DNA from: Mycobacterium sp. Root135
GTDB taxonomy: Bacteria > Actinomycetota > Actinomycetes > Mycobacteriales > Mycobacteriaceae
Direction: 5' to 3'
NCBI RefSeq assembly: GCF_001426545.1
Contig: NZ_LMEZ01000006.1
Span: 354,220-418,219, forward strand
Length of the DNA stretch: 64,000 nt
The translations under genes and the position numbers were made by a program. The notes under the pieces were generated by a model. That model searched no databases, had not been told where the DNA came from, and worked only from the letters and a program-made list of their open reading frames with translations. The first letter of the stretch is position 1. Each line of letters opens with the position of its first letter. Below are positions 39,258 through 48,631 of the stretch, piece by piece.

Positions 39258-42074
39258 CTATAGTTCGATCCCGTTGTCACGGTTTCGGTTCCGGCCACGT
39301 ACGGCGGTGCGGGCGTGTTCCTGGGTGCGAGCGTCGGCGATGGCAGCCGCCATCTCTTCTGCCGTGGCGCGCAGAGCGGTATCGGCGGCGTGTCGTTCCT
39401 GGATCGTGCGGTCGCGCCGGTCAAGCAAGCGGACCACCTGGTCGGGAAGCTGCTGCCGCGGAGTGTTTTCGGCGGCGCGGTGGGCGGTGACAGGGACGTC
39501 GTCGTGGGTGGTGATGATCGCGCGGGCCATAAGGCCGGCTTGCTCGCTGGTCCCGCGGTGCAGGACGGGCGAATCAGCGGAATCCGCCGTACTGTATTCG
39601 GATTCGGTGGTGCGTTCGCAGAGGTAGGCGGTGTTGGCGTCACGGGCGCGGGTCATGGCGACGTACAGCATGGATCGGGTCGTGTTCAACCCCAGGACGG
39701 CGTGGGCGGTATCCGCGGTTACCCCTTGCGCGGAGTGCACCGTGGTGGCGTAGCCGTGGGTGAGGTGCATGCGGACGTACTCGGCGTCGAACACGGCGCC
39801 GGCACGGTCGGACAGTCGTTCGGCCGCAATCCGATTCGTGCTCGGGTCAATGGAGGCAACGCGCCAGCGGTCACCGTTGCGCACCGGATCCGGCGCAGCC
39901 TTGCGGTAGTCGGCCCGCCGGACGTCGACGGAGGGGTCGTTCCGGCGGGACAGGATCAGATCGCCAGCGGCGATACGCTGCCCACGCGCGCCAGCGACGG
40001 TCGGTGCGTCGGTGGCGATGACGTCGTCGTGAATGCGGCGGTTGAGGGCGTCAGCCATCTCGGTGGTGTCGCACAACAGCAGCGCGTCCTTGCCGACCGC
40101 GACACCCTTCCGGTACCCGCCCAAGGCATCGGTCGCCATGGCGATCTGATCGCCGCATCGCAGCCGGTCGTGGTCGCGGTACCAGTCGACGGCCGCACGG
40201 ACCGCCGCCGGCTCCCCATTGCGTAGCGCGAGGGATGCGGTGCGTTCCTCGGGATTGCGCATCCGCCAGACCTCCGAGAGATGTTGCGTCCACGGCAGAT
40301 CCGCGCAGAGCTGGGCGAACATGCCTCCGCGGGCCTTGACCGGGGCGAGCTGGTGTGGATCGCCGACCAGGACGGTCTTGACCCCTGCGGTGGTGGTGGC
40401 GGTGAGGAGTTGGCGGAGGTCGTCGGTGCCGACCATCCCGGCCTCGTCGACCACCACCAGTGTCCCGCGGTTCAACGTCAGAGTGCCGTTCCGGAGATCC
40501 TGGATTGCCTTCGCGATTGTGAGCCCGAAGTCGCCCGCACCTTCGCGGACGGCGACGTCGACCGCACGCCCGGTGGGCGCGAGCACCAGGACGCGGGCGT
40601 GGTGGCGACGATGGGCGGCGGCGCGCAGCGCACGCAGCGAGGTGGTCTTGCCCGCGCCTGCCGGCGCCGACAGCGGTTGCACCAACCACGGCGACCGACC
40701 GGTGTTCTCCACTGCCGTCTTCTGATCCGCCGACAGGCCGCGGGTGTCCTCTTCCCTAACCCACAGCTGCGCGCGGTCATCCCGGGCGTCGGCGAGGTCG
40801 AGCACGGCGACCTCTTCGGCCAGGATCCGGCTCAGGGTGAAGCGCTCGTGGCCTTCGCGTTGATGTTTCTGCCGTGGTGCGGTGAGGCGCATGCCGAGCT
40901 CGTCGACCGCGGCTTCCACCGCCTCCCGCGGTGACCGTTCTCCGTCGACGGGGAGTTGCGCGCCGATGATCTCGACCAGGTCCGCCCGGGTGAACGCGGC
41001 CTTGTCGATCCTCTCAGCCGCATCGGCGAGCCGCCCGCGGTCGAACGGAATGCGCGCGGCCGCACGGCGCGTCGCGCGTGCCTGCTCGAAGGAGGCGTGG
41101 TCCAGGCGCACCCCCCGCTCGTCAGCCCGCCACTGCCGAAGCAATTCCGGCCAGGCAAGCTCTTCAGGTTTGGTTGGCCGGGTGGCCTTCTGCGCAGCCG
41201 CGAGCTGCGCCGCACTCAACGGCCCGTCGACCACGGTGAGGTGGTGAGCCGCCCAGTCCCGCAACTGACTCGAGCGCCGCGACCATGCGGTGATCGAGGT
41301 GCGGTCGATCCCGGCGAGTTCGGCCATCCCGGTGTGCGGATCGACCGGTTCCCACTCGAACCCCAACGACTTGTGCAGTTCTCGGCGCAGGGTGGCTTGA
41401 TAGATCACCCCGGCCGCTTTGGCTTCGTGATACAGCGATGTCCCGTCGATCGAGACCAGGACGCCGTCGGCGCGGGCCTGGCGGTTGGGGACGATAACGT
41501 GGGTGTGCAGGTGCGGGTCCCCGCAGCGCGACGTCTCGTGTTGATAGGCCACCGCGACCAGACCGGGAAGACGGACGAGGTCCTTCAGTTCGGTGAGCGG
41601 ATTGTGCACTCTTGTGTAGCCGGCGTGCGCGGCCAAGTACTCCATCGCCTCAGCCAGAGCGGTGGTGTGGGCGTCGGCGATGCCCTTCGCGACGACGTCA
41701 TCAACCTTCACCGCCCGGATCACCGACACACTTTTGGGCGCGGCGAACGTCAAATCGAAACCGTGGACACCCCGCTCACCGAATCCGCGTCCGGACCCTC
41801 CACCCGGAGCGACGCCGTCGTCGAGCCAGCGCGCCACGACTCCGGCGTCGGCCTCTCCCCCGGCGCGCTGGTTGTCCGAAAGCCCGACCAGCCCGGCCGT
41901 TGTGCGGGTGTCACCGGCGCACAACCACACTGGGGTGCGGGTGTCGTGTTCGGAGTAGTACTCCCCCAGCCCGCCCCCGGCACGTTGAAAGTCCGTGGTG
42001 GCGCGCTGAGCTGATTGGGCGGTGTCGAGGTAGTAGGTGATCGACCATCGCTTCAACTTCGAGATCGTCAACAC
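39258..42074 (-). CDS. MobF-family relaxase with RecD-like helicase (TraA/TrwC type)
   Basis: A 938-residue conjugative relaxase from GTG 42074 (VLTISKLKRWSITYYLDTA, the usual MobF N-terminus with the catalytic Tyr pair in SITYY); a TTG 12 bp earlier is possible. The TrwC domain has FDLTFAAPKSVSV and the metal-binding triad GDPHLHTHVIVPN. The helicase part has Walker A LSAPAGAGKTTSLRAL near residue 480, Walker B LVVVDEAGMVGTDDL and motif near GYATTVHSAQGVTAD. Such proteins nick oriT and unwind the transferred strand. No type IV secretion or coupling protein genes are nearby, so the element is at most mobilisable. The C-terminal end is shorter than in full-length TraA proteins. Confidence 0.9.
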   Translation of the reverse strand: MLTISKLKRWSITYYLDTAQSAQRATTDFQRAGGGLGEYYSEHDTRTPVWLCAGDTRTTAGLVGLSDNQRAGGEADAGVVARWLDDGVAPGGGSGRGFGERGVHGFDLTFAAPKSVSVIRAVKVDDVVAKGIADAHTTALAEAMEYLAAHAGYTRVHNPLTELKDLVRLPGLVAVAYQHETSRCGDPHLHTHVIVPNRQARADGVLVSIDGTSLYHEAKAAGVIYQATLRRELHKSLGFEWEPVDPHTGMAELAGIDRTSITAWSRRSSQLRDWAAHHLTVVDGPLSAAQLAAAQKATRPTKPEELAWPELLRQWRADERGVRLDHASFEQARATRRAAARIPFDRGRLADAAERIDKAAFTRADLVEIIGAQLPVDGERSPREAVEAAVDELGMRLTAPRQKHQREGHERFTLSRILAEEVAVLDLADARDDRAQLWVREEDTRGLSADQKTAVENTGRSPWLVQPLSAPAGAGKTTSLRALRAAAHRRHHARVLVLAPTGRAVDVAVREGAGDFGLTIAKAIQDLRNGTLTLNRGTLVVVDEAGMVGTDDLRQLLTATTTAGVKTVLVGDPHQLAPVKARGGMFAQLCADLPWTQHLSEVWRMRNPEERTASLALRNGEPAAVRAAVDWYRDHDRLRCGDQIAMATDALGGYRKGVAVGKDALLLCDTTEMADALNRRIHDDVIATDAPTVAGARGQRIAAGDLILSRRNDPSVDVRRADYRKAAPDPVRNGDRWRVASIDPSTNRIAAERLSDRAGAVFDAEYVRMHLTHGYATTVHSAQGVTADTAHAVLGLNTTRSMLYVAMTRARDANTAYLCERTTESEYSTADSADSPVLHRGTSEQAGLMARAIITTHDDVPVTAHRAAENTPRQQLPDQVVRLLDRRDRTIQERHAADTALRATAEEMAAAIADARTQEHARTAVRGRNRNRDNGIEL

Positions 42075-42469
42075 CGCAGCCACCAACCCGGGTATGAAAC
42101 CCCAAAGTCAGAACGACTGCCCCGCCGTCACTTGCGGCCACGCCCCACACGCAACCACGACCAGTATCGCACCTTGTGCAAATGTGCCACTGCAGTTTCT
42201 GGGGTAATGGTCCGAGTAAATATCTGTAAGACTTTATGAGGCAATGGTTTTGGAGACGCTGAGAATGGGTCGGTGACTTTTGGGACTGAGACGAAAGGAG
42301 GTTGAGACGGGACGGGAAGGCGTGGGAATTGAATTCATGGGGATTGCGAGCCGACCTGTCGCCGAGGCCGCGGTGAAATCGGTCGACCAAAATAGCGCGG
42401 CGAGTGTCGCTCCGCAGACTTACAGTTGGGTGATCCGAACTGGGGCGGACCGACAAGGAAGTGACCGCC
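42075..42469. other. Intergenic region between relaxase and excisionase, candidate oriT
   Basis: About 395 bp, less GC-rich than its surroundings, between the divergent relaxase and excisionase genes. MobF origins of transfer usually lie just upstream of the relaxase gene, so oriT may be here, but no clear inverted repeat plus nick motif could be identified. Confidence 0.35.
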
Positions 42470-42676
42470 ATGGACGAGAACTTTGATGACAGGTGGCTAA
42501 CCCGCCAGGAGCTGGCCGACCGATACGGACTCCCGGTGAAGACGCCGGCCGAGTGGGCCTCCAAGGGAACCGGCCCTCGCTACGCGAAGTTCGGCCGACA
42601 CGTGCGCTACCTGCTGAGCGATGTAATGGACTGGGAACGACAACAATTCGCCGAGGAAAAACGTCACCCAGCGTGA
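42470..42676 (+). CDS. xis: Excisionase / MerR-like HTH DNA-binding protein
   Basis: A 68-residue HTH_17-type protein: WLTRQELADRYGLPVKTPAEWASKGTGPRYAKFGRHVRYLLSDVMDWERQ, the pattern of actinobacterial excisionases that sit just before the integrase gene. ATG 42470 has AAGGAAG 8 bp upstream; a GTG at 42461 overlaps that site and is rejected. The integrase follows by 74 bp. It probably bends att DNA during excision and may regulate the integrase. Confidence 0.86.
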   Translation: MDENFDDRWLTRQELADRYGLPVKTPAEWASKGTGPRYAKFGRHVRYLLSDVMDWERQQFAEEKRHPA

Positions 42677-42750
42677 CTACCATGGCGAGATGATCGATCC
42701 ACCAGCCAGCACAGGCACCACGCCTGCCGGGCAGCCCCAGGGATAGTGCC

Positions 42751-43926
42751 GTGGCCGGCAGACCCTCGCTGAGAATCGGCGAGCACGGCAAGATTCGACG
42801 AGAGTATCTCGGCGGCGGAGTGTGGCTGGCCTTCTGCCGCTTCCGCGACACCGACGGGGTGACGCGTCGCGTTCAGCGCGTCGGGCCCGCCGACTCGCAC
42901 GACAAGCGCGGCAAGCTGGCCGAGGACGCCTTGATCGAAGCGCTAGGCGAACGCCGCCCGCCATCGGAGGCAGGGCCGGACGCGATCGGCCCGGACGCGT
43001 TGGTGATGGCCCTTGTTGATCAGCACCTCGCACGACTGGCGGAGGACGGTAGATCCGTCGCCACCCTCGCCACGTACAAATTCGCGGCCAACAAGCTGAG
43101 AAAGTTCCTCGGGGGCGTGCGGGTGCGTGAAGCGAATACCTCTCGGCTGGACGCGGCCCTTCGCTCGATGAGAGAGGCTCACAACGCGACGATGGCCAAG
43201 CAAGCGAAGACCATCCTTCGCGGCGGCCTCCAACTCGCGGTGATGGCCAACGCGCTCCCGGCTAACCCCGTGAGAGACGTGCAGCCACTGCGGTCCAAGA
43301 CTCAGCCCAAGGGGGCCACGGCGTTGACCGCCGAGCACTTGCGCCGACTGCTGGCCGACGTGTCGGCGTCGGAACGATGCCGAGAGATCGACCTGGTCGA
43401 CCCGATCACCGTGCTGGCCGCCACCGGCTTGCGAGAGTCCGAGTTACTCGGTCTGCGGTGGGTCGACTTCGACGCTGGCGCCGGCACGCTGACCGTGACC
43501 GGCAAGCTGGTGCGGGCGACCGGCTACGGGCTCACCCGCGTCGACGAGACGAAGAGCGCAGCCGGGAAGCGGACGCTGCCGCTACCTCGTTTTGCCGTCG
43601 ATGCCCTCACGGCGCGACAGGGACGGCCGTTCCTCGGTGAGCAACAGATGATCTTCCCCTCGACGGCGGGCACCTGGCGCGACCCCAACAACTTCAACAA
43701 GCAATGGCGTCAGGTGCGGGACGGGGTCGGGGGCGCCGGCGTCACCACGCACAGCTTCCGCAAGACCGTCGCCACCCTCATCGACGGCGGCGGCCTGTCC
43801 GCAAGGATCGGCGCCGACCACCTCGGGCACACGAACGTGTCCATGACACAGGACAGGTACATGGCCCGAGGTCGAAGCCATATCGAGGTGGCCGCCCTGC
43901 TCGACCGGGCCATAAACGACGAATAA
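42751..43926 (+). CDS. int: Tyrosine recombinase integrase of the island
   Basis: A 391-residue phage-type integrase. The SAM-like core-binding domain covers about residues 85-170; the catalytic domain shows Arg in ATGLRESELLGLRW, Lys in DETKSAAGKRTLPL, HxxR in TTHSFRKTVATL, GH in DHLGHTNVSM and the nucleophile Tyr in DRYMARG. All catalytic residues are present. The gene ends 44 bp from the 3' end of a tRNA gene and 30 bp from the 51-bp att repeat, the usual arrangement for site-specific integration at tRNA 3' ends. A broken relative lies at 27055-27460. Confidence 0.95.
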   Translation: MAGRPSLRIGEHGKIRREYLGGGVWLAFCRFRDTDGVTRRVQRVGPADSHDKRGKLAEDALIEALGERRPPSEAGPDAIGPDALVMALVDQHLARLAEDGRSVATLATYKFAANKLRKFLGGVRVREANTSRLDAALRSMREAHNATMAKQAKTILRGGLQLAVMANALPANPVRDVQPLRSKTQPKGATALTAEHLRRLLADVSASERCREIDLVDPITVLAATGLRESELLGLRWVDFDAGAGTLTVTGKLVRATGYGLTRVDETKSAAGKRTLPLPRFAVDALTARQGRPFLGEQQMIFPSTAGTWRDPNNFNKQWRQVRDGVGGAGVTTHSFRKTVATLIDGGGLSARIGADHLGHTNVSMTQDRYMARGRSHIEVAALLDRAINDE

Positions 43927-43955
43927 ACGTCGACTCGAGATTTTAGATCTTGAAA

Positions 43956-44006
43956 AACAGCCTCTGACGTAGGGCGACTGGGACTTGAACCCAGGACCAA
44001 CGGATT
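43956..44006. repeat. Right att site, overlapping the tRNA 3' half (51-bp direct repeat)
   Basis: Identical to 28973-29023. It covers 14 bp outside the tRNA and the tRNA from its 3' end up to the anticodon stem, so integration restores the tRNA. Confidence 0.92.
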
Positions 44007-44043
44007 ATGAGTCCGCGGCTCTAACCAACTGAGCTATCGCCCC
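43970..44043 (-). tRNA. tRNA with CAT anticodon (tRNA-Met elongator, or tRNA-Ile2)
   Basis: A 74-nt cloverleaf on the minus strand: acceptor GGGGCGA/TCGCCCT with discriminator A, D arm GCTCAGTTGGTTAGAGC, anticodon stem GCGGA/TCCGT with loop CTCATAA, T arm CTGGGTTCAAGTCCCAG. The CAT anticodon means Met or, if modified to lysidine, Ile; sequence alone does not settle this. The 3' half serves as the island attachment site. Confidence 0.92.
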
Positions 44044-44108
44044 ATCGCGCTCGCGCGCGGCACCCATGATTGCACGCCCGCCCCGCACCCAGGATCCGGG
44101 AGCGGGGT

Positions 44109-44834
44109 TCAGCGTGGCGCGTCGGCCAGGAAGGTGTGGACGATGTCGCGCTGCCATCCCGGCACCGTCTCGCTGACCGCCGAAGCGAAACCGGCGGCTC
44201 GCAGCCGGTCCCGCAGTGCCGCAGCCCCGTCGAAGGTTGCCACGCTGCGTCGCAGGTGGCGGTACAGGGTGGCGTCCCTGGTCTGGTACCAGCCCATCGG
44301 AATGATGATGCCGGCGCACACGGCGTTCCAGACGGCGGTCGCCAGCTTCGAGTCGGCCACGGAGTACTCGTGCAGAGCCAGCGTCGCCCCCGGTTGCAGC
44401 AGAGCGCAAAAACGACGGAGTTGAGCATCGGGATCGGCCAGGTTGCGCAGCAGGTAGGCCGCGAGGATCCCGTCGAACGGCCCCTCGACACCCGCCACGG
44501 CGAGATCCTCGATGGGGGTGTGGACGAACCTGACAGTGTCCGGCCACGACTTCGCGGCGGCTTGAGCGAGCATTCCCGCCGACGCGTCGACCGCGACGAT
44601 CTCGGCCTCCGGAGCGGCGTCGAGCAGCGCCCTCGTCGACGCACCGGTTCCGCATCCGGCGTCAAGGAGACGAAGTCCCTTGCCGCCGTTGGGGATTCGC
44701 ATGCGGCGCGCAGACATTCGCAAGTGCTCGTGATAGCCGGGGTTCGCACCGACCAAGCGGTCGTAGGACGGCGCCTCGACGTCGAAGGTACTCGGCACGA
44801 CTGCCCTGGGCAGGCCGGAGGAGTTCATGCTCAT
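44109..44834 (-). CDS. SAM-dependent methyltransferase (UbiE/MenG-like class I)
   Basis: A 241-residue class I methyltransferase. SAM-binding motif I is LRLLDAGCGTGASTRALL (about residues 54-71), motif II has IVAVDASAGML, and the later region VRFVHTPIEDLAV is followed by FDGILAAYLLRNLADPDAQL and LQPGATLALHEYSV. The segment AYLLRNLADPD resembles the YGIRNVxD of UbiE/MenG quinone methyltransferases. It stands alone next to the tRNA on the core side of the island. The substrate is unknown; a quinone or small-molecule acceptor is plausible. Confidence 0.82.
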   Translation of the reverse strand: MSMNSSGLPRAVVPSTFDVEAPSYDRLVGANPGYHEHLRMSARRMRIPNGGKGLRLLDAGCGTGASTRALLDAAPEAEIVAVDASAGMLAQAAAKSWPDTVRFVHTPIEDLAVAGVEGPFDGILAAYLLRNLADPDAQLRRFCALLQPGATLALHEYSVADSKLATAVWNAVCAGIIIPMGWYQTRDATLYRHLRRSVATFDGAAALRDRLRAAGFASAVSETVPGWQRDIVHTFLADAPR

Positions 44835-44877
44835 GACGGCCAGTATGTCCCATCACGAAGCATGCGAAACCGAACCG

Positions 44878-45702
44878 TCAGCCGTAGACCGGTTGCCCGT
44901 CCACGCCAAGGAGGTACCGCTCGGTGCCTTCCTCGACCCGCGCCGCGTCCGCGCCGAGCGACACCGCGATCTTGTTGGCCGCATTGCGCATCACGTCGAG
45001 CGTCAACTCCATGGCCTCGGCGTCGGAGAAGTGCTCGCGCACCCCGGCCACCACGTCGGCGTCGATCGCGGACGGTGTCCAGATCAACGCGTCCACGTAG
45101 CGCAGCGCAGCCTTGTGCCGCTCGCTCAGCAGGCTGGACCCTTCGTACTGCTCGATGTCGGTGTACATCGACTCGGTCCCGCCCGCGTCGAGTGCGGCGC
45201 CCTCGCGCAGCGACTTGCACAGCCGGCAGTTGTGCGCAATGGCCCCACGCAGCCGCACCACCTCGGTGGTGACGGGATCCAGGCCCCGCAGTGCGCCCAC
45301 CGTGGGGACGAACTGGTTGAGCAGCACGTCGAGCGGATCGGTGTCGCGGTCCCACACGACGGGTTCCACGACCGGCGCGAAGCCCAACGCCGTCAGACCC
45401 GCCCTGACCCGCGGCACGAAGTCGGCGACGAAGATCAGCCCGACCATCCGAAACGCCTTGTCGCCCAACGCCGACATGAACGCGGCGCGCTGCTCGGCGC
45501 TGATACCGGACACGTCGACGGCGAACTGCTCGGCGAACTCGGCCAGCCGTGAGTCGCCGTCGGCCTCACCCTGTGCCGGCAGCGGCGGCAACGACATCGC
45601 GGCGGCGCATACCGTTCGCACCAGGGCGTTGCGGCCCGCGTCGCCCTCGGGCGAGAGCGCCATCAACCGGGTCAGCAACCCGTACAACTGGTCGTCGTCC
45701 AT
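44878..45702 (-). CDS. AhpD-like / carboxymuconolactone decarboxylase family protein
   Basis: A 274-residue protein with one AhpD-like domain in the middle: GAIAHNCRLCKSLREGAA contains the CxxC redox pair and the helical partner region follows with HKAALRYVDALIWTPSAIDADVV and EAMELTLDVMRNAANKIAVSLG. ATG 45702 lies 8 bp after the tldE stop, so it is the third gene of a tldD-tldE operon. The protein may be a thiol peroxidase-like or disulphide reductase activity. Its link with TldDE is not known. Confidence 0.78.
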   Translation of the reverse strand: MDDDQLYGLLTRLMALSPEGDAGRNALVRTVCAAAMSLPPLPAQGEADGDSRLAEFAEQFAVDVSGISAEQRAAFMSALGDKAFRMVGLIFVADFVPRVRAGLTALGFAPVVEPVVWDRDTDPLDVLLNQFVPTVGALRGLDPVTTEVVRLRGAIAHNCRLCKSLREGAALDAGGTESMYTDIEQYEGSSLLSERHKAALRYVDALIWTPSAIDADVVAGVREHFSDAEAMELTLDVMRNAANKIAVSLGADAARVEEGTERYLLGVDGQPVYG

Positions 45703-45710
45703 GCCGCTGA

Positions 45711-47081
45711 TTATTGCGCCTGGCTGACCGAGGACATGTGGAAGTCCGGAATCCGTAGCGACGGCATCTTCGCCCGCGTCGCCCAGTCGCCCCACTCGCG
45801 CGGCAGGGTGACTTCGCTGACGCCCGCCTCGGTGGCGCGGCGCAACAGGTCCAGCGGGCTTTCGTTGAAGCGAAAGTTGTTGACCGCACCGGTGACCTGG
45901 CCGTCCTCGACCAAGTACACGCCGTCCCGGGTCAGGCCCGTCAACAGCAGCACGGTGGGGTCGACCTCGCGGATGTACCACAGCGTGGTCAGCAGGAGTC
46001 CCCGCTCGGTCCGGCGGATCATGTCCGACAGGCTCGCCCACCCGCCGGTCATCAGCATGTTGTCCGCCGGGATCGCCACCGGTACGTCGAACTCGGCCGC
46101 CGCCGCCCGCGGATAGGCCAGCGCGTTGATCGTCCCGTCGCGGATCCAGTCGACGCGCTCGACGTCCAATCCGTTGTCGAACACCGACATTCGCTCCGAG
46201 GAACTCGTCGCCGCCACGAACGGCGCACACTCCAGACCCGCCGCCGTCGGATCGGAGTACAGCGTCAGCCCCAGATCGCCGAGCTTCTCCCCCACCCGGG
46301 TTCCGCCCGGCGCCGACAGCGCGGTGCGACCCTCCTGCGCGCCGCGACCGTCCATGGTCCAGCCGAGGTAGATCATCATGTCGGCCACCGTCGACGGCGG
46401 CATCAACGTCTCGTATCGACCGGCGGGCAGCTCGACGGTGCGCTCGGCCCAGCCCAGCCGGGTCGACAGCTCCTCGAGCATCGAATCCGTTGGCACGTCG
46501 ACGAAGTCGGGTGTCCCCACCCCCACCCATGCGCTGGCACCGCCGCGCTTGGCGTTGACCTCCACCGAACCGGTCGGTTGGGTGAAGCGTCGCCGCAGAC
46601 CCGTCGACGTCGCGACGAACGTCGTGTCCAGTTCGTGCCGCGCGAACCCGTACAACTGGTCGGCGCCGCGGAACCCCTTCGCCAAACTCTTTGCCACTCC
46701 GGCGAATACGTCGGTGGCGGTCTCGGGCACGGGCGCGTCCCAATCGTAGGGCACCTCCTCGCCGCCAAGGATCGGCGCACCGTCGCGGGCCTCCGGGGCC
46801 GAACGCGCCGCCTCTTGCGACGCCGCGACCAGACCGGCGATCGCCGACAGGTCGACCTCACTGGACTTCACCGAGCCGACGTGGGAGCTGTTGCCCTTGC
46901 GCACGATCGAAATCACCGTGGTGTCGCGACCGCGCGTTTCACCGTTGGTGGTCATCGAGTTGCCCGCCCACCGCAGCGACGCCGTCGCCCGGTCGGTGAC
47001 CACCACGATGGTCTCGTCGGCTCCGCCACGGCGGGCGGCTTCGACGAGCACGAGTCCGGCGACGTCGGGTGCGCTGATCAT
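45711..47081 (-). CDS. tldE: TldE/PmbA-type subunit of the TldD/E protease
   Basis: A 456-residue protein of the TldD/PmbA family, E type. Recognisable parts are IVVVTDRATASLRWAGNSMTTNGE near the N-terminus and the C-terminal barrel with WTMDGRGAQEG, MMTGGW-like NMLMTGGWASLSDMIRRTERGLL and the typical LLLTGLTRDGVYLVEDG. It lacks the HExxxH metal site, as expected for the E subunit. ATG 47081 overlaps the tldD stop by 4 bp. With TldD it forms a heterodimeric metalloprotease that cleaves small unfolded peptides (microcin, CcdA). Confidence 0.88.
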   Translation of the reverse strand: MISAPDVAGLVLVEAARRGGADETIVVVTDRATASLRWAGNSMTTNGETRGRDTTVISIVRKGNSSHVGSVKSSEVDLSAIAGLVAASQEAARSAPEARDGAPILGGEEVPYDWDAPVPETATDVFAGVAKSLAKGFRGADQLYGFARHELDTTFVATSTGLRRRFTQPTGSVEVNAKRGGASAWVGVGTPDFVDVPTDSMLEELSTRLGWAERTVELPAGRYETLMPPSTVADMMIYLGWTMDGRGAQEGRTALSAPGGTRVGEKLGDLGLTLYSDPTAAGLECAPFVAATSSSERMSVFDNGLDVERVDWIRDGTINALAYPRAAAAEFDVPVAIPADNMLMTGGWASLSDMIRRTERGLLLTTLWYIREVDPTVLLLTGLTRDGVYLVEDGQVTGAVNNFRFNESPLDLLRRATEAGVSEVTLPREWGDWATRAKMPSLRIPDFHMSSVSQAQ

Positions 47082-48601
47082 TCCTGCCGTCCTGATTCTT
47101 CTCGCGTGTTCAGCACGTTGATGCCCCGGAACAGTGCCGACGGGCACCCGTGGCTGACGGCGGCGACCTGACCGGGTTGGGCCTTGCCGCAGTTGAACGC
47201 GCCACCGAGCCGCCACGTCGACGGTCCGCCGACCGCCTCCATCGCGCCCCAGAAGTCCGTCGTGACGGCCTGGTACGCCACGTCGCGGAGTTGCCCGTCG
47301 AGGCGGCCGTCGCGAATCCGGAAGAACCGTTGGCCGGTGAACTGAAAGTTGTAGCGCTGCATGTCGATCGACCACGACTTGTCCCCGACGACGTAGACGC
47401 CGTCCTCGACCTTGGCGATCAGGTCCTCGGTGGTCGTGTCGTCCTGCGCCGGTTGCAACGACACGTTGGCCATCCGCTGGATCGGCACGTGGTGCGGCGA
47501 ATCGGCATACGAGCATCCGTTGGACCTGGCTTCGCCGAGGCGTGGCGCGAACACCCTGTCGAGTTGGTAGCCGACGAAGATGCCGTCGCGCACCAGGTCC
47601 CACTTCTGGGCACGCACCCCTTCGTCGTCGAATCTGGTTGTAGCCAAACCGAAGTCGACGGTGCGGTCGGCGGTCACGTTCATCACCGGGGAGCCGTACT
47701 TCATCACGCCCAGCTTGTCCGGCGTCGCGAACGACGTTCCCGCATAGGCGGCTTCGTAGCCGATGGCCCTGTCGTACTCGGTGGCGTGGCCGATCGACTC
47801 GTGAATGGTGAGCCACAGATTGGTCGGGTCGATCACGAGATCCGTCGGGCCCGCGACCACCGACGGCGCCTTGGTCTTCTCGGCCAGCAGGGACGGCAGT
47901 TCGGCGAGCTCACCCGACCAGTCCCACACCTCGTCGCCCGAGACGTACTCCCAGCCGCGCGCCGTCGGCGGCGCCAGCGTGCGCAACGTCTCGAACGTGC
48001 CTGCCGCGGCGTCGACCGCGACGGCGTCGAACGTCGGCTGCAGTCGCACCCGCTGCTGGGTGGTCGACGAGCCGAACGTGTCGGCGTAGAACGACTGCTC
48101 CTTGACGGCCTGCAGCCCGGCCGACACATGGTCGACGCCGTCGGCGGCGAGCAGCCGCCCCGAGTACTCGTTCAGTACGGCGATCTTGTCCGCGGCAGGC
48201 ACGTCGAACGGGTCGACCAGGTAGTCCGACACCCACGTCACGTCGGAGTACACCGGCTCCGGTGCGAGCTCGATGCGTTCGGCGTTGAGCGGGGACAGCG
48301 TGGTGGCGACGCGAACCGCCCGACGGGCCGTCTCTGCCGCGACGGTCGGGTCGAGCTCGGCGTGCGAGGCGAAACCCCACGTCCCGTCGACGATGACCCG
48401 GACCGCAAGACCGACCTCGCGAGTGATGACCGACGTCTCCAGCTCGCCGTCGCGCAGCTGCACGATCTCGGTGGTGATGCGGTGAATCCGCAGGTCTGCG
48501 TAACTGGCCCCCGCGGCGGTGGCCGCCGAAAGAGCTGCGTCGGCGAGCTGGCGCCGCGGCAGCTCGAGGAAGTCGGGGTCGACACGTCTGCGCGCTGTCA
48601 C
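47078..48601 (-). CDS. tldD: TldD-type metalloprotease subunit
   Basis: A 507-residue TldD protein. The zinc site HESIGHATEYDRAIG (HExxxH) is at about residue 265, with the later metal ligand in the FNCGKAQPGQVAAVSHGCP segment. The N-terminal half contains YADLRIHRITTEIVQLRDGELE, the usual start of the family. GTG 48601 begins VTARRRVDPDF; longer upstream frames cross the divergent transporter promoter and are rejected. It works with TldE from the next gene, whose start overlaps its stop. Confidence 0.92.
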   Translation of the reverse strand: MTARRRVDPDFLELPRRQLADAALSAATAAGASYADLRIHRITTEIVQLRDGELETSVITREVGLAVRVIVDGTWGFASHAELDPTVAAETARRAVRVATTLSPLNAERIELAPEPVYSDVTWVSDYLVDPFDVPAADKIAVLNEYSGRLLAADGVDHVSAGLQAVKEQSFYADTFGSSTTQQRVRLQPTFDAVAVDAAAGTFETLRTLAPPTARGWEYVSGDEVWDWSGELAELPSLLAEKTKAPSVVAGPTDLVIDPTNLWLTIHESIGHATEYDRAIGYEAAYAGTSFATPDKLGVMKYGSPVMNVTADRTVDFGLATTRFDDEGVRAQKWDLVRDGIFVGYQLDRVFAPRLGEARSNGCSYADSPHHVPIQRMANVSLQPAQDDTTTEDLIAKVEDGVYVVGDKSWSIDMQRYNFQFTGQRFFRIRDGRLDGQLRDVAYQAVTTDFWGAMEAVGGPSTWRLGGAFNCGKAQPGQVAAVSHGCPSALFRGINVLNTREESGRQE

Positions 48602-48631
48602 GCCTCCACCGTAGTGGCACATAATGACGCC

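Noticed and set aside
39315..42014. Several long plus-strand frames opposite the relaxase
   Set aside because: They mirror the relaxase coding sequence and have atypical composition for real proteins.
47150..48631. Upstream extension of the uspA frame
   Set aside because: It runs antisense through tldD; the permease homology starts only near 48632.
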